Shown piece after piece: positions 45,573 to 54,947 of a stretch of 64,000 nucleotides of DNA. The position numbers were made by a program, and so were the translations under genes. The notes beneath the pieces were generated by a model, which ran no database searches, had not been told where the DNA came from, and saw only the letters and a list, made by a program, of their open reading frames with translations. Source of the DNA: Methanolapillus ohkumae (GTDB lineage Archaea; Halobacteriota; Methanosarcinia; Methanosarcinales; Methanosarcinaceae); contig NZ_CP131061.1 of NCBI RefSeq assembly GCF_032594355.1, positions 1,426,001 to 1,490,000 on the forward strand. The letters run 5' to 3'. Each line of letters starts with the position of its first letter. The stretch's first letter is position 1.

Positions 45573-47168
45573 ATGACAGAAATTACACATTGGGCAGACG
45601 TTGTTGCAGAAGAAGTCGCCGCCAAAGGCGGCAAAAATATGATTTCCACCGGAATCACGCCGTCCGGTCACATTCACATCGGAAATATGCGAGAAGTCGT
45701 GACGGCAGACGCTGTTTACCGGGCCGTCAAAGATCTCGGTGAAAACCCCGATTTTTATTATATTGCGGACAATTACGACCCGCTCCGAAAAGTCTATCCT
45801 TTTTTGACCGAAGAAGCTTACGGCGCCCACGTCGGTAAACCGATTTCTGAAATTCCCTGTCCGTGCGGCGCGCACAAAAGCTATTCCGAACACTTTTTAG
45901 AACCGTTTTTACAATCCATGGAAACACTTGGCATTCACCCCAAAGTTCTCCGAACAGATGAACTCTACAAAGCCGGTGCCTTTGTCGAATCCATCAAAAC
46001 CGCGCTGAAAAACCGAGACAAAATCGCAACCATTCTCAAAGAGGTTTCCGGAAAAAGCGTGATGCCGGAGTGGAGCCCATTTAATCCGATTTGTGAAAAC
46101 TGTTTAAAAATCAATACCGCCAAAGTAACCGGATTTGACGAAACGGCGGAAACTGTCAACTATATCTGTTCCTGCGGCAAAAGCGGACAAGTTCCCATGA
46201 AAGGTGGCGGCAAATTAACGTGGCGGGTGGAGTGGCCGGCCAAATGGGGAATTTTGGGCGTGACGGTCGAGCCTTTTGGAAAAGATCACGGCTCCAGTGG
46301 CGGCTCTTATGATTCCGGCGTTCGAATCGCCCGCGAGGTCTTCGGGCACGAACCCCCGTATCCGATTGTTTATGAATGGATTATGCTGGGCGAACAGGGG
46401 GCGATGTCGTCTTCCGCCGGCGTCGTCGTATCTATTTCCGATATGCTTGACGTAGTCCCGCCGGAAACACTGCGGTTTTTGATTATGAAAACCAAACCGG
46501 AAAAACATATTAAATTCGACCCGGGACAGCCGCTTTTGAATTTGGTGGACGAATATGAACGTCTCCGGGACAAAGAGGACCCGACCGGTCTTGAAAAAAG
46601 AATTGTCGAATTGTCCAAAGCGGAAGGCGTTACACAATCTCAGATTCCATTTAAACAAATGGTCACTATTTACCAGGTTGCCGGTGGCGATTTAAAACAA
46701 ATCGAAAAAATCGCGAAGCGCTCCGGCTTTAACGAAGATTCCGCCGTCATTCACCAGATGGCCAAAAATGTCGGCATTTGGCTGGATAAATACGCGCCGG
46801 TTTTTGCAAAATTCGGTGTGAAGGACACGGTTCCGGTTCAATGCGCCTCCCTGACAAATACACAGCGCGCATTCTTAATTGCGTTTTCGGATGAATTATC
46901 CGCACTTTCAAGCGAACTGACAGCCGAGGATGTCCAGCGAATTGTTTATGAAACAAAAACAGACGGCACAAAAATTTCAAAAAATATGATAAATTATGCC
47001 GGCGGGGCTCTTCCCGCGGATGAAATGGACCCGAAAAATTTCTTTGCCGCTATTTATTTGGCACTTCTCGGGCAATCATCGGGACCCAAAGCCGGATGGT
47101 TTTTAACATCTTTTGACAACGCTTTTTTGGTCCAGCGGTTTAAAGAGGCTGCAGCTTACCGACCATAA
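45573..47168 (+). CDS. lysS: Lysyl-tRNA synthetase, class I
   Basis: Charges tRNA(Lys) with lysine; the class I form is the archaeal type. The 531-residue protein shows the HIGH-like STGITPSGHIHIGNMREVVT, a zinc-binding pair of cysteines (ICENCLKIN; YICSCGKSGQ), GGSYDSGVRIAREVFGHEPP, and the KMSKS-like GAMSSSAGVVVSISDMLDVV. C-terminal helical anticodon-binding region follows. Some Methanosarcina also carry a class II enzyme; none is in view here. Confidence 0.96.
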   Translation: MTEITHWADVVAEEVAAKGGKNMISTGITPSGHIHIGNMREVVTADAVYRAVKDLGENPDFYYIADNYDPLRKVYPFLTEEAYGAHVGKPISEIPCPCGAHKSYSEHFLEPFLQSMETLGIHPKVLRTDELYKAGAFVESIKTALKNRDKIATILKEVSGKSVMPEWSPFNPICENCLKINTAKVTGFDETAETVNYICSCGKSGQVPMKGGGKLTWRVEWPAKWGILGVTVEPFGKDHGSSGGSYDSGVRIAREVFGHEPPYPIVYEWIMLGEQGAMSSSAGVVVSISDMLDVVPPETLRFLIMKTKPEKHIKFDPGQPLLNLVDEYERLRDKEDPTGLEKRIVELSKAEGVTQSQIPFKQMVTIYQVAGGDLKQIEKIAKRSGFNEDSAVIHQMAKNVGIWLDKYAPVFAKFGVKDTVPVQCASLTNTQRAFLIAFSDELSALSSELTAEDVQRIVYETKTDGTKISKNMINYAGGALPADEMDPKNFFAAIYLALLGQSSGPKAGWFLTSFDNAFLVQRFKEAAAYRP

Positions 47169-47288
47169 CCGATTAATGAACATTTTGATTCAATAGATTT
47201 TAATTCATTCAATTAAAATCATTCCAATTTAAATTTAAAAAATCATCTGAATTTATAAAAATATTCGGAAAAAAAAGAGGTGGGACAA

Positions 47289-47873
47289 ATGCTTGAAAAA
47301 CTCAAACAATCGCTTTTGGAAGCCCCGGTCATTCAAAAGGAATCCGAGGGACAAATTTACAATTATTTTGTCCACCCGATTTCGGATGGCATTCCGGCGA
47401 TTCCTCCTGAAATATTAGATGAAATTTCTGATTTTATCCTTCACTCTTTTTCCAAAAATTTGCCGGCCGATTTGATTGTAACGATTGAATCCATGGGAAT
47501 TCCGATTGCAATTCCGCTGTCCATGAAATCCAAAATTCCAACCTGCATTGTCCGCAAAAGAAAATACGGGCTCCCTGGTGAAGTCGAATTATCGCAATCG
47601 ACGGGATACTCCAAAGGAAAATTGTATCTCAACGGCTTGTCCAAAGGCGACCGCGTTTTGATTGTGGATGACGTCATCAGCACCGGCGGGACGCTTAAAG
47701 CGCTGCTCAACTGCCTGGATGAAATGGGTGTTGTCGTCGCCGGCGTGTTTTGCGTGATCGGGCGCGGAGACGGACAAAAGCAAATCTTTCAAGAGACCGG
47801 TCATAAGGTAACGGTTTTAGTAAATATCGATGTCACAAAAGATGGCGTGATTCTTCTTGGAGGAAACGAATGA
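47289..47873 (+). CDS. hpt: Purine (hypoxanthine-type) phosphoribosyltransferase
   Basis: Salvage enzyme that joins a purine base to PRPP. The 194-residue protein opens LEKLKQSLLEAPVIQKESEG as in archaeal Hpt/Apt-like proteins, and has the PRPP-binding loop DRVLIVDDVISTGGTLKALL and a flexible loop VRKRKYGLPGEVELSQSTGY. GGTGGG lies 8 bases before the ATG at 47289. The stop TGA overlaps the dph2 start (ATGA), so it heads a coupled run. Base specificity (hypoxanthine versus adenine) is not certain. Confidence 0.88.
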   Translation: MLEKLKQSLLEAPVIQKESEGQIYNYFVHPISDGIPAIPPEILDEISDFILHSFSKNLPADLIVTIESMGIPIAIPLSMKSKIPTCIVRKRKYGLPGEVELSQSTGYSKGKLYLNGLSKGDRVLIVDDVISTGGTLKALLNCLDEMGVVVAGVFCVIGRGDGQKQIFQETGHKVTVLVNIDVTKDGVILLGGNE

Positions 47874-49075
47874 ACAACCGTCCGGCGGATTTGAATCAAG
47901 CGTTTCAAAAAGACAAATCCGAAAAACCGGATTTCGTCTCTTCCAATATTTTTGATTTAAGCCGCTTTTCTTATGATTTTGAAATCAATCAAATATTTGA
48001 AAAAATCAAAGAAATTCAAATTCGGAAGAATTAGCAGAGCCATCAAAACAATATTCAAAATAATAAAATTCAAAACAATATTCAAAATAATAAAATTCAA
48101 AACACATCCTCTAGTCCTGTTTTAATCGGCCTTCAATTTCCGGAGGGACTCAAAAAGCATGCGGTTCCGTTGTCCCTACTCTTGGAAGAAAAAACCGGCG
48201 CACAGGTTCTGATTTCCGCCGACCCGTGTTTTGGTGCCTGCGATTTAGATGTCTCTCTTTTGTCCCAAGTGGATTTGCTGTTTCATTTCGGGCATTCACA
48301 ATTGGAACAAACCGATTTGGAAAAGAAGGTTTTTTTTATCGAAACCCGGTCCAAAGCGGATGTCGGACCGGCCGTGACAGCAGCACTGCCACTCCTTCCG
48401 GAAAAAAAGATTGGAATTCTCACAACCGTTCAACATGTTCATCAACTGGATACTGTCCGCCGCCTCTTGGAAAATGCCGGAAAAGAAGTTATTTTGTCCC
48501 GAGGAGACAACCGGATTGCGTATTCGGGACAGGTTTTAGGCTGTAATTTTTCTGCCGCCCGATCATGTGAAAATTCACCCGATGCCAAAAAGTGTGAGGC
48601 TTATTTGTTTATCGGCAGCGGTCGATTCCATCCGATCGGAATTGCGCTGTCCGCTCAAAAAAAGGTGGTTTGTGCCGATCCATTTTTGTCGGAAGCGTTT
48701 GAATTGGATTTTCGCAAATTTTTGATGCAAAGAAGTGCCGTCATTGGAAATTCGATGGAGGCCAACCTTTTCGGGATTATTGTGTCCACAAAAAACGGGC
48801 AGTGCCGGAAAAAATTGGCAAAAAGGCTGAAACAAAAAGCGGAGGAACATGGAAAGAAAGCCGTCATTTTGCAGATGGATTTGGTAACACCAGACCAGAT
48901 GCTGAATTTTTCGGTGGACGCATTTGTCAACACTGCTTGCCCGCGGCTGGCGGTGGACGATTCGGGACGGTATCCGGTTCCCGTTTTGACGCCGCAGGAA
49001 TTTGAAATTGTTCTGGGAGAACGCTGCTGGGAAGATTTGGTTTTGGATGAAATCCTGGAAGGTGAGCGGGAATAA
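47870..49075 (+). CDS. dph2: Diphthamide synthase subunit Dph2, with in-frame TAG codon
   Basis: Radical enzyme starting diphthamide formation on the EF2 histidine. The reading frame runs from 47870 to 49075 (401 residues) if the TAG at 48032-48034 (codon 55) is read as an amino acid, most likely pyrrolysine. Before it lies the Dph2-like FDLSRFSYDFEINQIFEKIK; after it, the same frame continues through an N/Q-rich tract into VLIGLQFPEGLKKHAV. The three cluster cysteines of archaeal Dph2 are present in SADPCFGACD, VLGCNFSAARSC and NTACPRLAVDD. The tract after the TAG is two copies of a 27-base repeat (48044-48097). If the TAG were a stop, the conserved N-terminal helix would be lost from the enzyme. 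The start overlaps the hpt stop. Confidence 0.88.
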
Positions 49076-49104
49076 AACAAAAAGGAAAGTAAAACCGGAC
49101 CTCT

Positions 49105-49731
49105 ATGAAACTGAAAAAATTAGAAATGGCTCTTGAAAAAGCGGAAGGGTTTGTTGCGCCCAGCCTCGCTCTTGAGCAATACAAAACCCCGGCACCGCTT
49201 GCGGCGTCTTTTCTTCATATGGCGTATATGAGCGGCGACATTGAAGACAAAACCGTCTATGATTTCGGTTGCGGAACAGGAATTTTGTCGATTGGTGCCG
49301 CTCTTTTGTCTGCCCGGCAGGTAACCGGTTTTGATATTGACAAAAATGCGGTGGTCTCCGCCATAAAAAACGCCGAAAATTTGAAAGCCGGGGATTGTGT
49401 CTCTTTTTTAGAAGCGGATGTTTCCGACATCCCCGAATGGATTTTGTCCAAAAAATTGGAGCGTGCCGACACAATTGTTATGAATCCGCCATTTGGGGCG
49501 CAAGAAAAAGGAAATGACCGGCCGTTTTTAAAAGCGGCGGTTGCGGCAGGTAATATTGTTTATTCAATTCACAACAAAGGAAGCCGGTCTTTCATAGAAA
49601 AATTTATAAGACCCGCAACAATTACGGATTGTTTTAAAGCGGAATTTCCGATTCGAAAAACATTCGATTTTCACCAAAAGGAAATTGAAACGATCGATGT
49701 GGAAATCTACCGGATTGAAAATCCAATTTAA
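49105..49731 (+). CDS. SAM-dependent N6-adenine-type methyltransferase (METTL5-like)
   Basis: A 208-residue class I methyltransferase. SAM-binding motif I is VYDFGCGTGILSIGAALLSA, the acidic motif II is VTGFDIDKNAVVSAIKNAEN, and the catalytic motif TIVMNPPFGAQEKGNDRPFL is the NPPF type used on exocyclic adenine amines. Archaeal relatives and human METTL5 act on rRNA, so an rRNA target is likely but inferred. It starts 29 bases after dph2. Confidence 0.87.
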   Translation: MKLKKLEMALEKAEGFVAPSLALEQYKTPAPLAASFLHMAYMSGDIEDKTVYDFGCGTGILSIGAALLSARQVTGFDIDKNAVVSAIKNAENLKAGDCVSFLEADVSDIPEWILSKKLERADTIVMNPPFGAQEKGNDRPFLKAAVAAGNIVYSIHNKGSRSFIEKFIRPATITDCFKAEFPIRKTFDFHQKEIETIDVEIYRIENPI

Positions 49732-49885
49732 ATCAAAAGTTATTCATTCATCCCCTCATAATTTATCATTTATTCAATTGAATTGTCATTTTTCATGGTT
49801 GAATTTATCAAGGTTAAATTCCATTCATAAGATGTTTCAGAAAAAAAGTATCGTAATTTTATTTATTCACACAAAAAGGGATATT

Positions 49886-51133
49886 ATGAGCCGTGTTCAA
49901 AAAAAACCGATTCGAAGAAAATTAAAGGACGTTTCTTCCGTTGCCGATGAGGCAAAAGACGCGCAGAATGCGCATATTTCAGAAAATGATTGTGCATGTG
50001 AATCCCCTGTTCGGGCTTCTCCCAAATCTCAAATTCCAAGAAAGCCGAGACCGCCTATTGAAAAGTCTTCCGAATCTGTATCGGATTTGGAAAGCAGCTG
50101 CCGGCCGGTTCGAGAACGCAGCAGCGAAAGAACGAATGACCGTGGTGGCGAACGTTATGTTGAGAAAAGCAGTGAACGCGGTGGCGAGAGAATGAGCGAA
50201 AGAGATGGAGAACGTGGCAATAGATATGATGAACGTAACGGTGGGCGCAGTAATAGCCGGTATGTCGAGCGCGGCACCGGAGAACGCAGCAGCGGAGAAC
50301 GCAGCAGCGGAGAACGCAGCAGCGGAGAACGCAGCAGCGGAGAAAGAAGCCGATTTGGTGAGCGGAGCAGCGACCGTAACGGAGAACGTGGCGGGGACAA
50401 AAATCGGTATGGAGACCGCAACGGCGGCAAATTCGGCGACCGAGACAACCGCGGCAGAAATGACCGGGGCGGACGCGGCGGACGGGATGGCAGAGATGGA
50501 AAACCGCGTGAAAAGAAAAAGCGTCCGGAAAAAGTTTTGTTTGAGAACACCCGGCAGTTTACATTCCCAGGAGCCGTTATCGGAACTGTCGAAGAATACG
50601 GTCCGAGTTTTGGAGCCATCAGCGATGGCGGCTACATCCGGGCAACAGTGTCCGGTTTTGTCGGCATCAACAATGAAAAGCGATTGATTACGGTCATCCC
50701 GACAACCCATACGCCCAATACGATTTCAGACGGCGACATTGTGATTGCATCGGTGACGGACATTCGAGAATCCAGCGCGCGCGTGGAAATCGTGGCGGCG
50801 GAAAAGAATTTGGACGGCGAAGTGGTCAACAACGGAACCGCTGAAATTTATGTATCCAACATTCAAGACGGCTTTACAAAAGCGGTTTCCGATGAGTTTG
50901 CGGTGATGGACATTGTCCGCGCCAAAGTGATTGACAGTTCCAAAATCGGATTGTCCACCGTCGGAGGCGAATTCGGTGTGGTCAAAGCGTATTGTTCCAA
51001 ATGCAAGGCATCGTTGGTTCGGGATGAAAACCGCCTGATTTGTGCGGTTTGCGGAAACAAAGAACACAGAAAGCTTGCCGACACTTACGGAAAAGGAATT
51101 TCCGGAGCGCCGAAAAAAGTTCTTCAAAAATAA
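49886..51133 (+). CDS. csl4: Exosome RNA-binding subunit Csl4 with long disordered N-terminus
   Basis: Cap subunit of the archaeal RNA exosome. The C-terminal 205 residues are normal Csl4: an N-terminal barrel (FPGAVIGTVEEYGPSFGAIS), the S1-like domain (GDIVIASVTDIRESSARVEI) and a zinc ribbon (YCSKCKASLVRDENRLICAV then CGNKEH). The first 210 residues are a charged Arg/Glu/Gly/Ser-rich region with perfect GERSS repeats (encoded by GGAGAACGCAGCAGC) and RG clusters. This doubles the usual length. The start is ATG 49886; a longer frame overlaps the methyltransferase gene and is unlikely. Confidence 0.92.
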   Translation: MSRVQKKPIRRKLKDVSSVADEAKDAQNAHISENDCACESPVRASPKSQIPRKPRPPIEKSSESVSDLESSCRPVRERSSERTNDRGGERYVEKSSERGGERMSERDGERGNRYDERNGGRSNSRYVERGTGERSSGERSSGERSSGERSSGERSRFGERSSDRNGERGGDKNRYGDRNGGKFGDRDNRGRNDRGGRGGRDGRDGKPREKKKRPEKVLFENTRQFTFPGAVIGTVEEYGPSFGAISDGGYIRATVSGFVGINNEKRLITVIPTTHTPNTISDGDIVIASVTDIRESSARVEIVAAEKNLDGEVVNNGTAEIYVSNIQDGFTKAVSDEFAVMDIVRAKVIDSSKIGLSTVGGEFGVVKAYCSKCKASLVRDENRLICAVCGNKEHRKLADTYGKGISGAPKKVLQK

Positions 51134-51376
51134 TCCGAAAAAAAAAAAAATAGATTCAGCCGAAATAAAAAAGAAAAAATAAGACATTCCGCTGAAATAA
51201 AAAAGAAAAATGGATAAAAATCAGATTTAAATGGATAAAAAAGAATAAATAGAGTATCTATGTTTATGTTGAAATCTATTATTTTTCAATTTTATTCAAC
51301 TTTATTCAATTTGTCTTTATTTCATTTATTTCAATTTTATTCATATTTATTTTATTAAAAAATCAGAGAGATTTTT

Positions 51377-51670
51377 ATGGAAATTACAATTCTGTCCCAG
51401 GGAAAAGACGAAATGGAAATTCTCGTCAAAGGGGAAACCCACACATTGATGAATATTATTAAGGCGACGCTTCTTGAAGATGATCGTGTCGAAACCGCTT
51501 TTTATGACATGAAACGATTGTCCAACTCTGTTGAGCGTGAGCCGGTTTTGTACATCAAAACAATGCCCGGCGAAAAGCCGCTTGAAATCTTAAAAGACGT
51601 TATGGCAACCATCGTGAGCATGTGCGACGAGTTCGCAGACGCATTCACAACCGCACTTTCAAAAAATTAA
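51377..51670 (+). CDS. rpoL: DNA-directed RNA polymerase subunit L
   Basis: A small RNA polymerase assembly subunit that pairs with RpoD (homologous to part of bacterial alpha and to eukaryotic RPB11). The 97-residue protein shows KDEMEILVKGETHTLMNIIK, EREPVLYIKTMPGEKPLEIL and a C-terminal helix. AGAGAG precedes the ATG. It closes the hpt-dph2-methyltransferase-csl4-rpoL run and is followed by a good terminator. Confidence 0.97.
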   Translation: MEITILSQGKDEMEILVKGETHTLMNIIKATLLEDDRVETAFYDMKRLSNSVEREPVLYIKTMPGEKPLEILKDVMATIVSMCDEFADAFTTALSKN

Positions 51671-51689
51671 ATCCGTAAAAAACGGATTT
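51669..51689 (+). terminator. Terminator after rpoL
   Basis: AAATCCGT (51669-51676) pairs with ACGGATTT (51682-51689), with an A-rich loop, then GCCATTTTTTT. Confidence 0.6.
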
Positions 51690-51797
51690 GCCATTTTTTT
51701 AATGGTTTTATGATTTTTTCATTCTTTTCTTCGTTTCATCTTTTTTTTCATTTTTCTTTCTTCGTTTTTCATCTTTTTTTTCATTTTTTTATTTTTT

Positions 51798-51880
51798 GCC
51801 GGAGCGGCATATGCGCGCACGATATCGTCTTAAATAATTTCAATAAAAATCGACAGTTGGCTTTTTTAAAAATCACTGAT
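51798..51880 (+). repeat. Dispersed GC-core intergenic element, degenerate copy e
   Basis: GCCGGAGCGGCATATGCGCG then CACGATAT replaces the usual core, with the central GTTATGGC changed. The tail AATTTCAATAAAAATCGACA then GTTGGCTTTTTTAAAAAT keeps the layout. The tail overlaps the last codons of the minus-strand mutY gene, including its stop. Confidence 0.5.
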
Positions 51881-53158
51881 TTGTTTGATGATTTTTTCTG
51901 TTTTTGGTTTTTCTATTTTTAGTTTTTCTATTTTTGGTTTTTCTATTTTTGGTTTTTCTATTTTTGGTTTTTCTGTTTTTTTGAGATTCATATCTTTAAA
52001 TTCTGTTTTTTTGAGATTCATATCTTTAAATTCTGTTTTTTTGCTTGCCATTTTCTTATTTTTCGCATCTTCCGTCTCGTGAATCACCTTTTTCATCAGC
52101 GTCGAAAACGGATAATCTTTAAAATCATTTTGGGGTACAAAACTTCCACCGGTCTTTTTTTGAAAAACCAAAAAATCGGGATCTTGTTCATTTGTTTTTG
52201 TCCGGTAAATGAAAAGACTCAACTGAATGTGCGTAAATGTATGGCGAATCGATTTTTTTGTAAAAATCCAATCGGACTCAAACGGGAAATTAAATGCCGG
52301 CGGCATATCTTTGGTTGTTTCTTCCGCCATCCACGGAAATTCCCAAAGCCCGGACAATAATCCTTCATGTCTTTTGCAAATGTAAACGCTGCCGGATTCA
52401 TTTTCAATCCAAAAGAGAGGACCGGATTTTTGAACTTTTTTGAGCGGGACAATTTTTGGGATTTCCCCGACTAAATTTTTTTGCTTTGCTCCGCAATCCG
52501 ATTGCAACGGACAGCTTTCACATACCGGATTTTTTGGCGTGCAAACCGTCGCGCCCAAATCCATGATGGCGGACGTGTAATCGGCCGCCCTCCTTTGAGG
52601 CATCATCTGCCGGGCACGCTTGGAGATTTCGGGTTTGATTTGGTCAAGTTCTTCCGTCATCGAATAAAGCCTCGAAATGACACGAATCACATTCCCGTCA
52701 ACAACCGCTTCCGGCTTATCAAACGCAAGCGATGAAATGCTGGCCGCCGTGTAGGGACCAATTCCCGGAAGCTTGAGCAGTTCGGCATAAGTTTTGGGGA
52801 ATTTCCCGCCAAAATCGGATACCACCCTCTGCGCGCATTCATGAAGCTTTTTCGCGCGCGTGTAATACCCAAGTCCCTGCCACAAAAGAAGAACATCCTC
52901 AATATCCGCGTCCGCTAATATTTCAATGGTCGGAAACCGTTCCATGAATTTGTAAAAATATGGAATTACCGTCTGAACCGTCGTCTGCTGAAGCATAATT
53001 TCAGAAACCCAGACGACGTACGGATTCGGATGCGCGCCAACAACCCGCCACGGCAAATCCCGTCCATAAACATCGTACCAACTCAGCAACTTGGACGAAA
53101 TATCCAAAACAGAAGCCGAATCCGAAACGCTTGAAGTTGATATTGATTTTTTTGCCAT
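51866..53158 (-). CDS. mutY: A/G-specific adenine DNA glycosylase
   Basis: Removes adenine paired with 8-oxoguanine. The 430-residue protein has the HhH-GPD core (DLPWRVVGAHPNPYVVWVSE, LLKLPGIGPYTAASISSLAF, VVDGNVIRVISRLYSM with the catalytic Asp), the 4Fe-4S ligands CTPKNPVCESCPLQSDC, and a C-terminal NUDIX-like domain ending near residue 360. The last 60 residues are Lys/Glu/Pro repeats (KTEFKDMNLKKTEFKDMNLK; KPKIEKPKIEKPKIEK) encoded by tandem repeats. Such a tail is absent from usual MutY. Confidence 0.95.
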   Translation of the reverse strand: MAKKSISTSSVSDSASVLDISSKLLSWYDVYGRDLPWRVVGAHPNPYVVWVSEIMLQQTTVQTVIPYFYKFMERFPTIEILADADIEDVLLLWQGLGYYTRAKKLHECAQRVVSDFGGKFPKTYAELLKLPGIGPYTAASISSLAFDKPEAVVDGNVIRVISRLYSMTEELDQIKPEISKRARQMMPQRRAADYTSAIMDLGATVCTPKNPVCESCPLQSDCGAKQKNLVGEIPKIVPLKKVQKSGPLFWIENESGSVYICKRHEGLLSGLWEFPWMAEETTKDMPPAFNFPFESDWIFTKKSIRHTFTHIQLSLFIYRTKTNEQDPDFLVFQKKTGGSFVPQNDFKDYPFSTLMKKVIHETEDAKNKKMASKKTEFKDMNLKKTEFKDMNLKKTEKPKIEKPKIEKPKIEKLKIEKPKTEKIIKQISDF

Positions 53159-53307
53159 AATCCATTCGTCTCAAAATTCCAACAAAGGTAAATGAAAGCA
53201 ATGAAAATAATATGAAAACCTTATGAAATAAAATGAAAGCGAAATGAAAATTTATGAAAACGCCAAGAAAATGAAAAAGGGCGATGACCCGAAACAAGAG
53301 TAATATT

Positions 53308-54387
53308 TCAATATCTCAAATGATTCGGATTGCACACGTTTTCCCGCCGGTCATCCAAAATTTCGGGGGTTTTGTACCGGTTAAATTTGTCAAGCAGGTT
53401 TTCCGTCCCGTACTTGAGTTTAAATTCCAACTCTTCCGGATACAACGGGATTGCGGAATACACGTGAATCGTTTTGTCAGAAAGCTCGATTCGGACAAAA
53501 TTATCAGGAACCGTAATCGAATAAACCAAAAGAGAGCTCTCAAAGGAAACAAAACCGGAAAACGGTGTCCCTCTATTGGAAATCGAGTGCCCCCACGAAA
53601 CCCACGTATTTTTCAAAAACGGCAGCTGTGCAATCGTTTGAAGAATCCGGACCGGCCAATTGTTTTCATCCCGCTTCAATTCCTCCGGCAGCAGCGGCCA
53701 GTATTCCGGAAGAATCATCATCACTTCCGCATACTTGAAATCCTCACAGCCTTTTGGCGCATCCATTTGAAAAATGCTCATGCCGGCGGTCATTAAAATG
53801 TGGTACGGACGATCTTTGTTTGCCCAAACCACATAAATCCGGGAGAAATCAGAAGCGGTTTCGCGGATTAAGGAAATGTCTTTTTCGTCGTAAAACTGTT
53901 TCAAATGGTCCATAATTGTCCGGTCAATGGCGGATTTGGAAAAATCAAAGTCGGAAAAATCAAAATCCGGGAAATCCGTTTCTGGAGATTTGGATTCCGG
54001 CGTTGAGGAGAAGGATGACCTCTGCGTGCTGTTTTTGGCTCTTGCGTTTTCAGCGCCGGATACTTCAGCAACGATTTTTTCGGCAACAGATACTTCAGCC
54101 CCGGTTTTTTCAGCAACAATTTTTTCACCAACGGTTTTTTCACCAACGGTTTTTTCACCAACGGTTTTTTCACCAACGGTTTTTTCACCAACGGTTTTTT
54201 CACCAACGGTTTTTTCACCAACGGTTTTTTCAGAATCGTTCGCCTTATCGGTTCCGGCCTTCACCTCAATTTTGTCGCTACCGGATTTTCCACTTTTACC
54301 GATTTTGTTGTTTTTACCGATTTTGTTGTTTTTACCGATTTTGCCGCTTTTACCGACTTGTTCATTTTTTCCATTCTTATTTGTCAT
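53308..54387 (-). CDS. Suppressor-of-fused (SUFU) domain protein with repeat N-terminus
   Basis: A 359-residue protein. The C-terminal 190 residues match the SUFU domain: IYVVWANKDRPYHILMTAGM, EVMMILPEYWPLLPEELKRD, NNWPVRILQTIAQLPFLKNT then WVSWGHSISN. In bacteria SUFU proteins are common immunity or stress-associated proteins next to toxin genes. The N-terminal 150 residues are low-complexity, with NNKIGK repeats and seven GEKTV units encoded by the 15-base repeat CCAACGGTTTTTTCA. It starts 2 bases after the DUF4240 gene ends, so the two form an operon. Function is not known. Confidence 0.78.
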   Translation of the reverse strand: MTNKNGKNEQVGKSGKIGKNNKIGKNNKIGKSGKSGSDKIEVKAGTDKANDSEKTVGEKTVGEKTVGEKTVGEKTVGEKTVGEKTVGEKIVAEKTGAEVSVAEKIVAEVSGAENARAKNSTQRSSFSSTPESKSPETDFPDFDFSDFDFSKSAIDRTIMDHLKQFYDEKDISLIRETASDFSRIYVVWANKDRPYHILMTAGMSIFQMDAPKGCEDFKYAEVMMILPEYWPLLPEELKRDENNWPVRILQTIAQLPFLKNTWVSWGHSISNRGTPFSGFVSFESSLLVYSITVPDNFVRIELSDKTIHVYSAIPLYPEELEFKLKYGTENLLDKFNRYKTPEILDDRRENVCNPNHLRY

Positions 54388-54389
54388 TT

Positions 54390-54947
54390 TTACAATCCGG
54401 ACAACGTTTCATAAAACTTATCAAACAATTTCGGGCAAATGCTTTTGAGCGTTTTGGGATCATCTTCATCCCAATTTAACTCGATTTCCAAAATCATAAA
54501 ATCATCTTCAAATGAATCAATGACTTCATAAAAATCATTTTTACCGGTTGCTTCTTCATAAGCGTCAAGCCCGGCGTAAAGGATTTCCTCGTTATCCGGA
54601 AACGTGTCATGTTCCGGGTCACCGAAAAGAGCGCACAACGAATCCGGGTCGGCAATCGCCTGCTCATAGACACTTTTTCCGCGGGAAATTAACCATGCCC
54701 GGAAATAATCAAATTCGTCATCGGAACATCCGCCACAAATAATGCAGGCTGCCGCCCACAAATCCGGGTTGTACGATTGCTCCAAAAATTTGTCCAATCG
54801 ATAATCAAATCCTAAAATTTCCTCAACCGGACGGACACAAAGATCCGCAACCAAATTATCCAATTGGTCTTGCGGGTCATCACATTTTGTTTTTTCAATA
54901 ATTTCCCAAAATAAGTCCTCCGACATCATATCTTTTCTTGAGACCAT
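54390..54947 (-). CDS. DUF4240-family protein
   Basis: A 185-residue acidic protein matching DUF4240 as I know it: FWEIIEKTKCDDPQDQLDNL, QSYNPDLWAAACIICGGCSD then DEFDYFRAWLISRGKSVYEQ and AIADPDSL. The domain is mostly bacterial and of unknown function, often near SUFU or SMI1/KNR4-type immunity genes, to my recollection. ATG 54947 is preceded by GGGGG. It lies immediately upstream of the SUFU gene. Confidence 0.78.
   Translation of the reverse strand: MVSRKDMMSEDLFWEIIEKTKCDDPQDQLDNLVADLCVRPVEEILGFDYRLDKFLEQSYNPDLWAAACIICGGCSDDEFDYFRAWLISRGKSVYEQAIADPDSLCALFGDPEHDTFPDNEEILYAGLDAYEEATGKNDFYEVIDSFEDDFMILEIELNWDEDDPKTLKSICPKLFDKFYETLSGL

Noticed and set aside
49685..49885. N-terminal extension of Csl4 upstream of 49886
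   Set aside because: It overlaps the methyltransferase 3' end in another frame, has no ribosome binding site and is not family-like. ATG 49886 is better placed.
50155..50710. Long frames antisense to csl4 (Arg/Ser/Pro- and Ala-rich)
   Set aside because: They mirror the repetitive arm of csl4 and show no domain or start signal.
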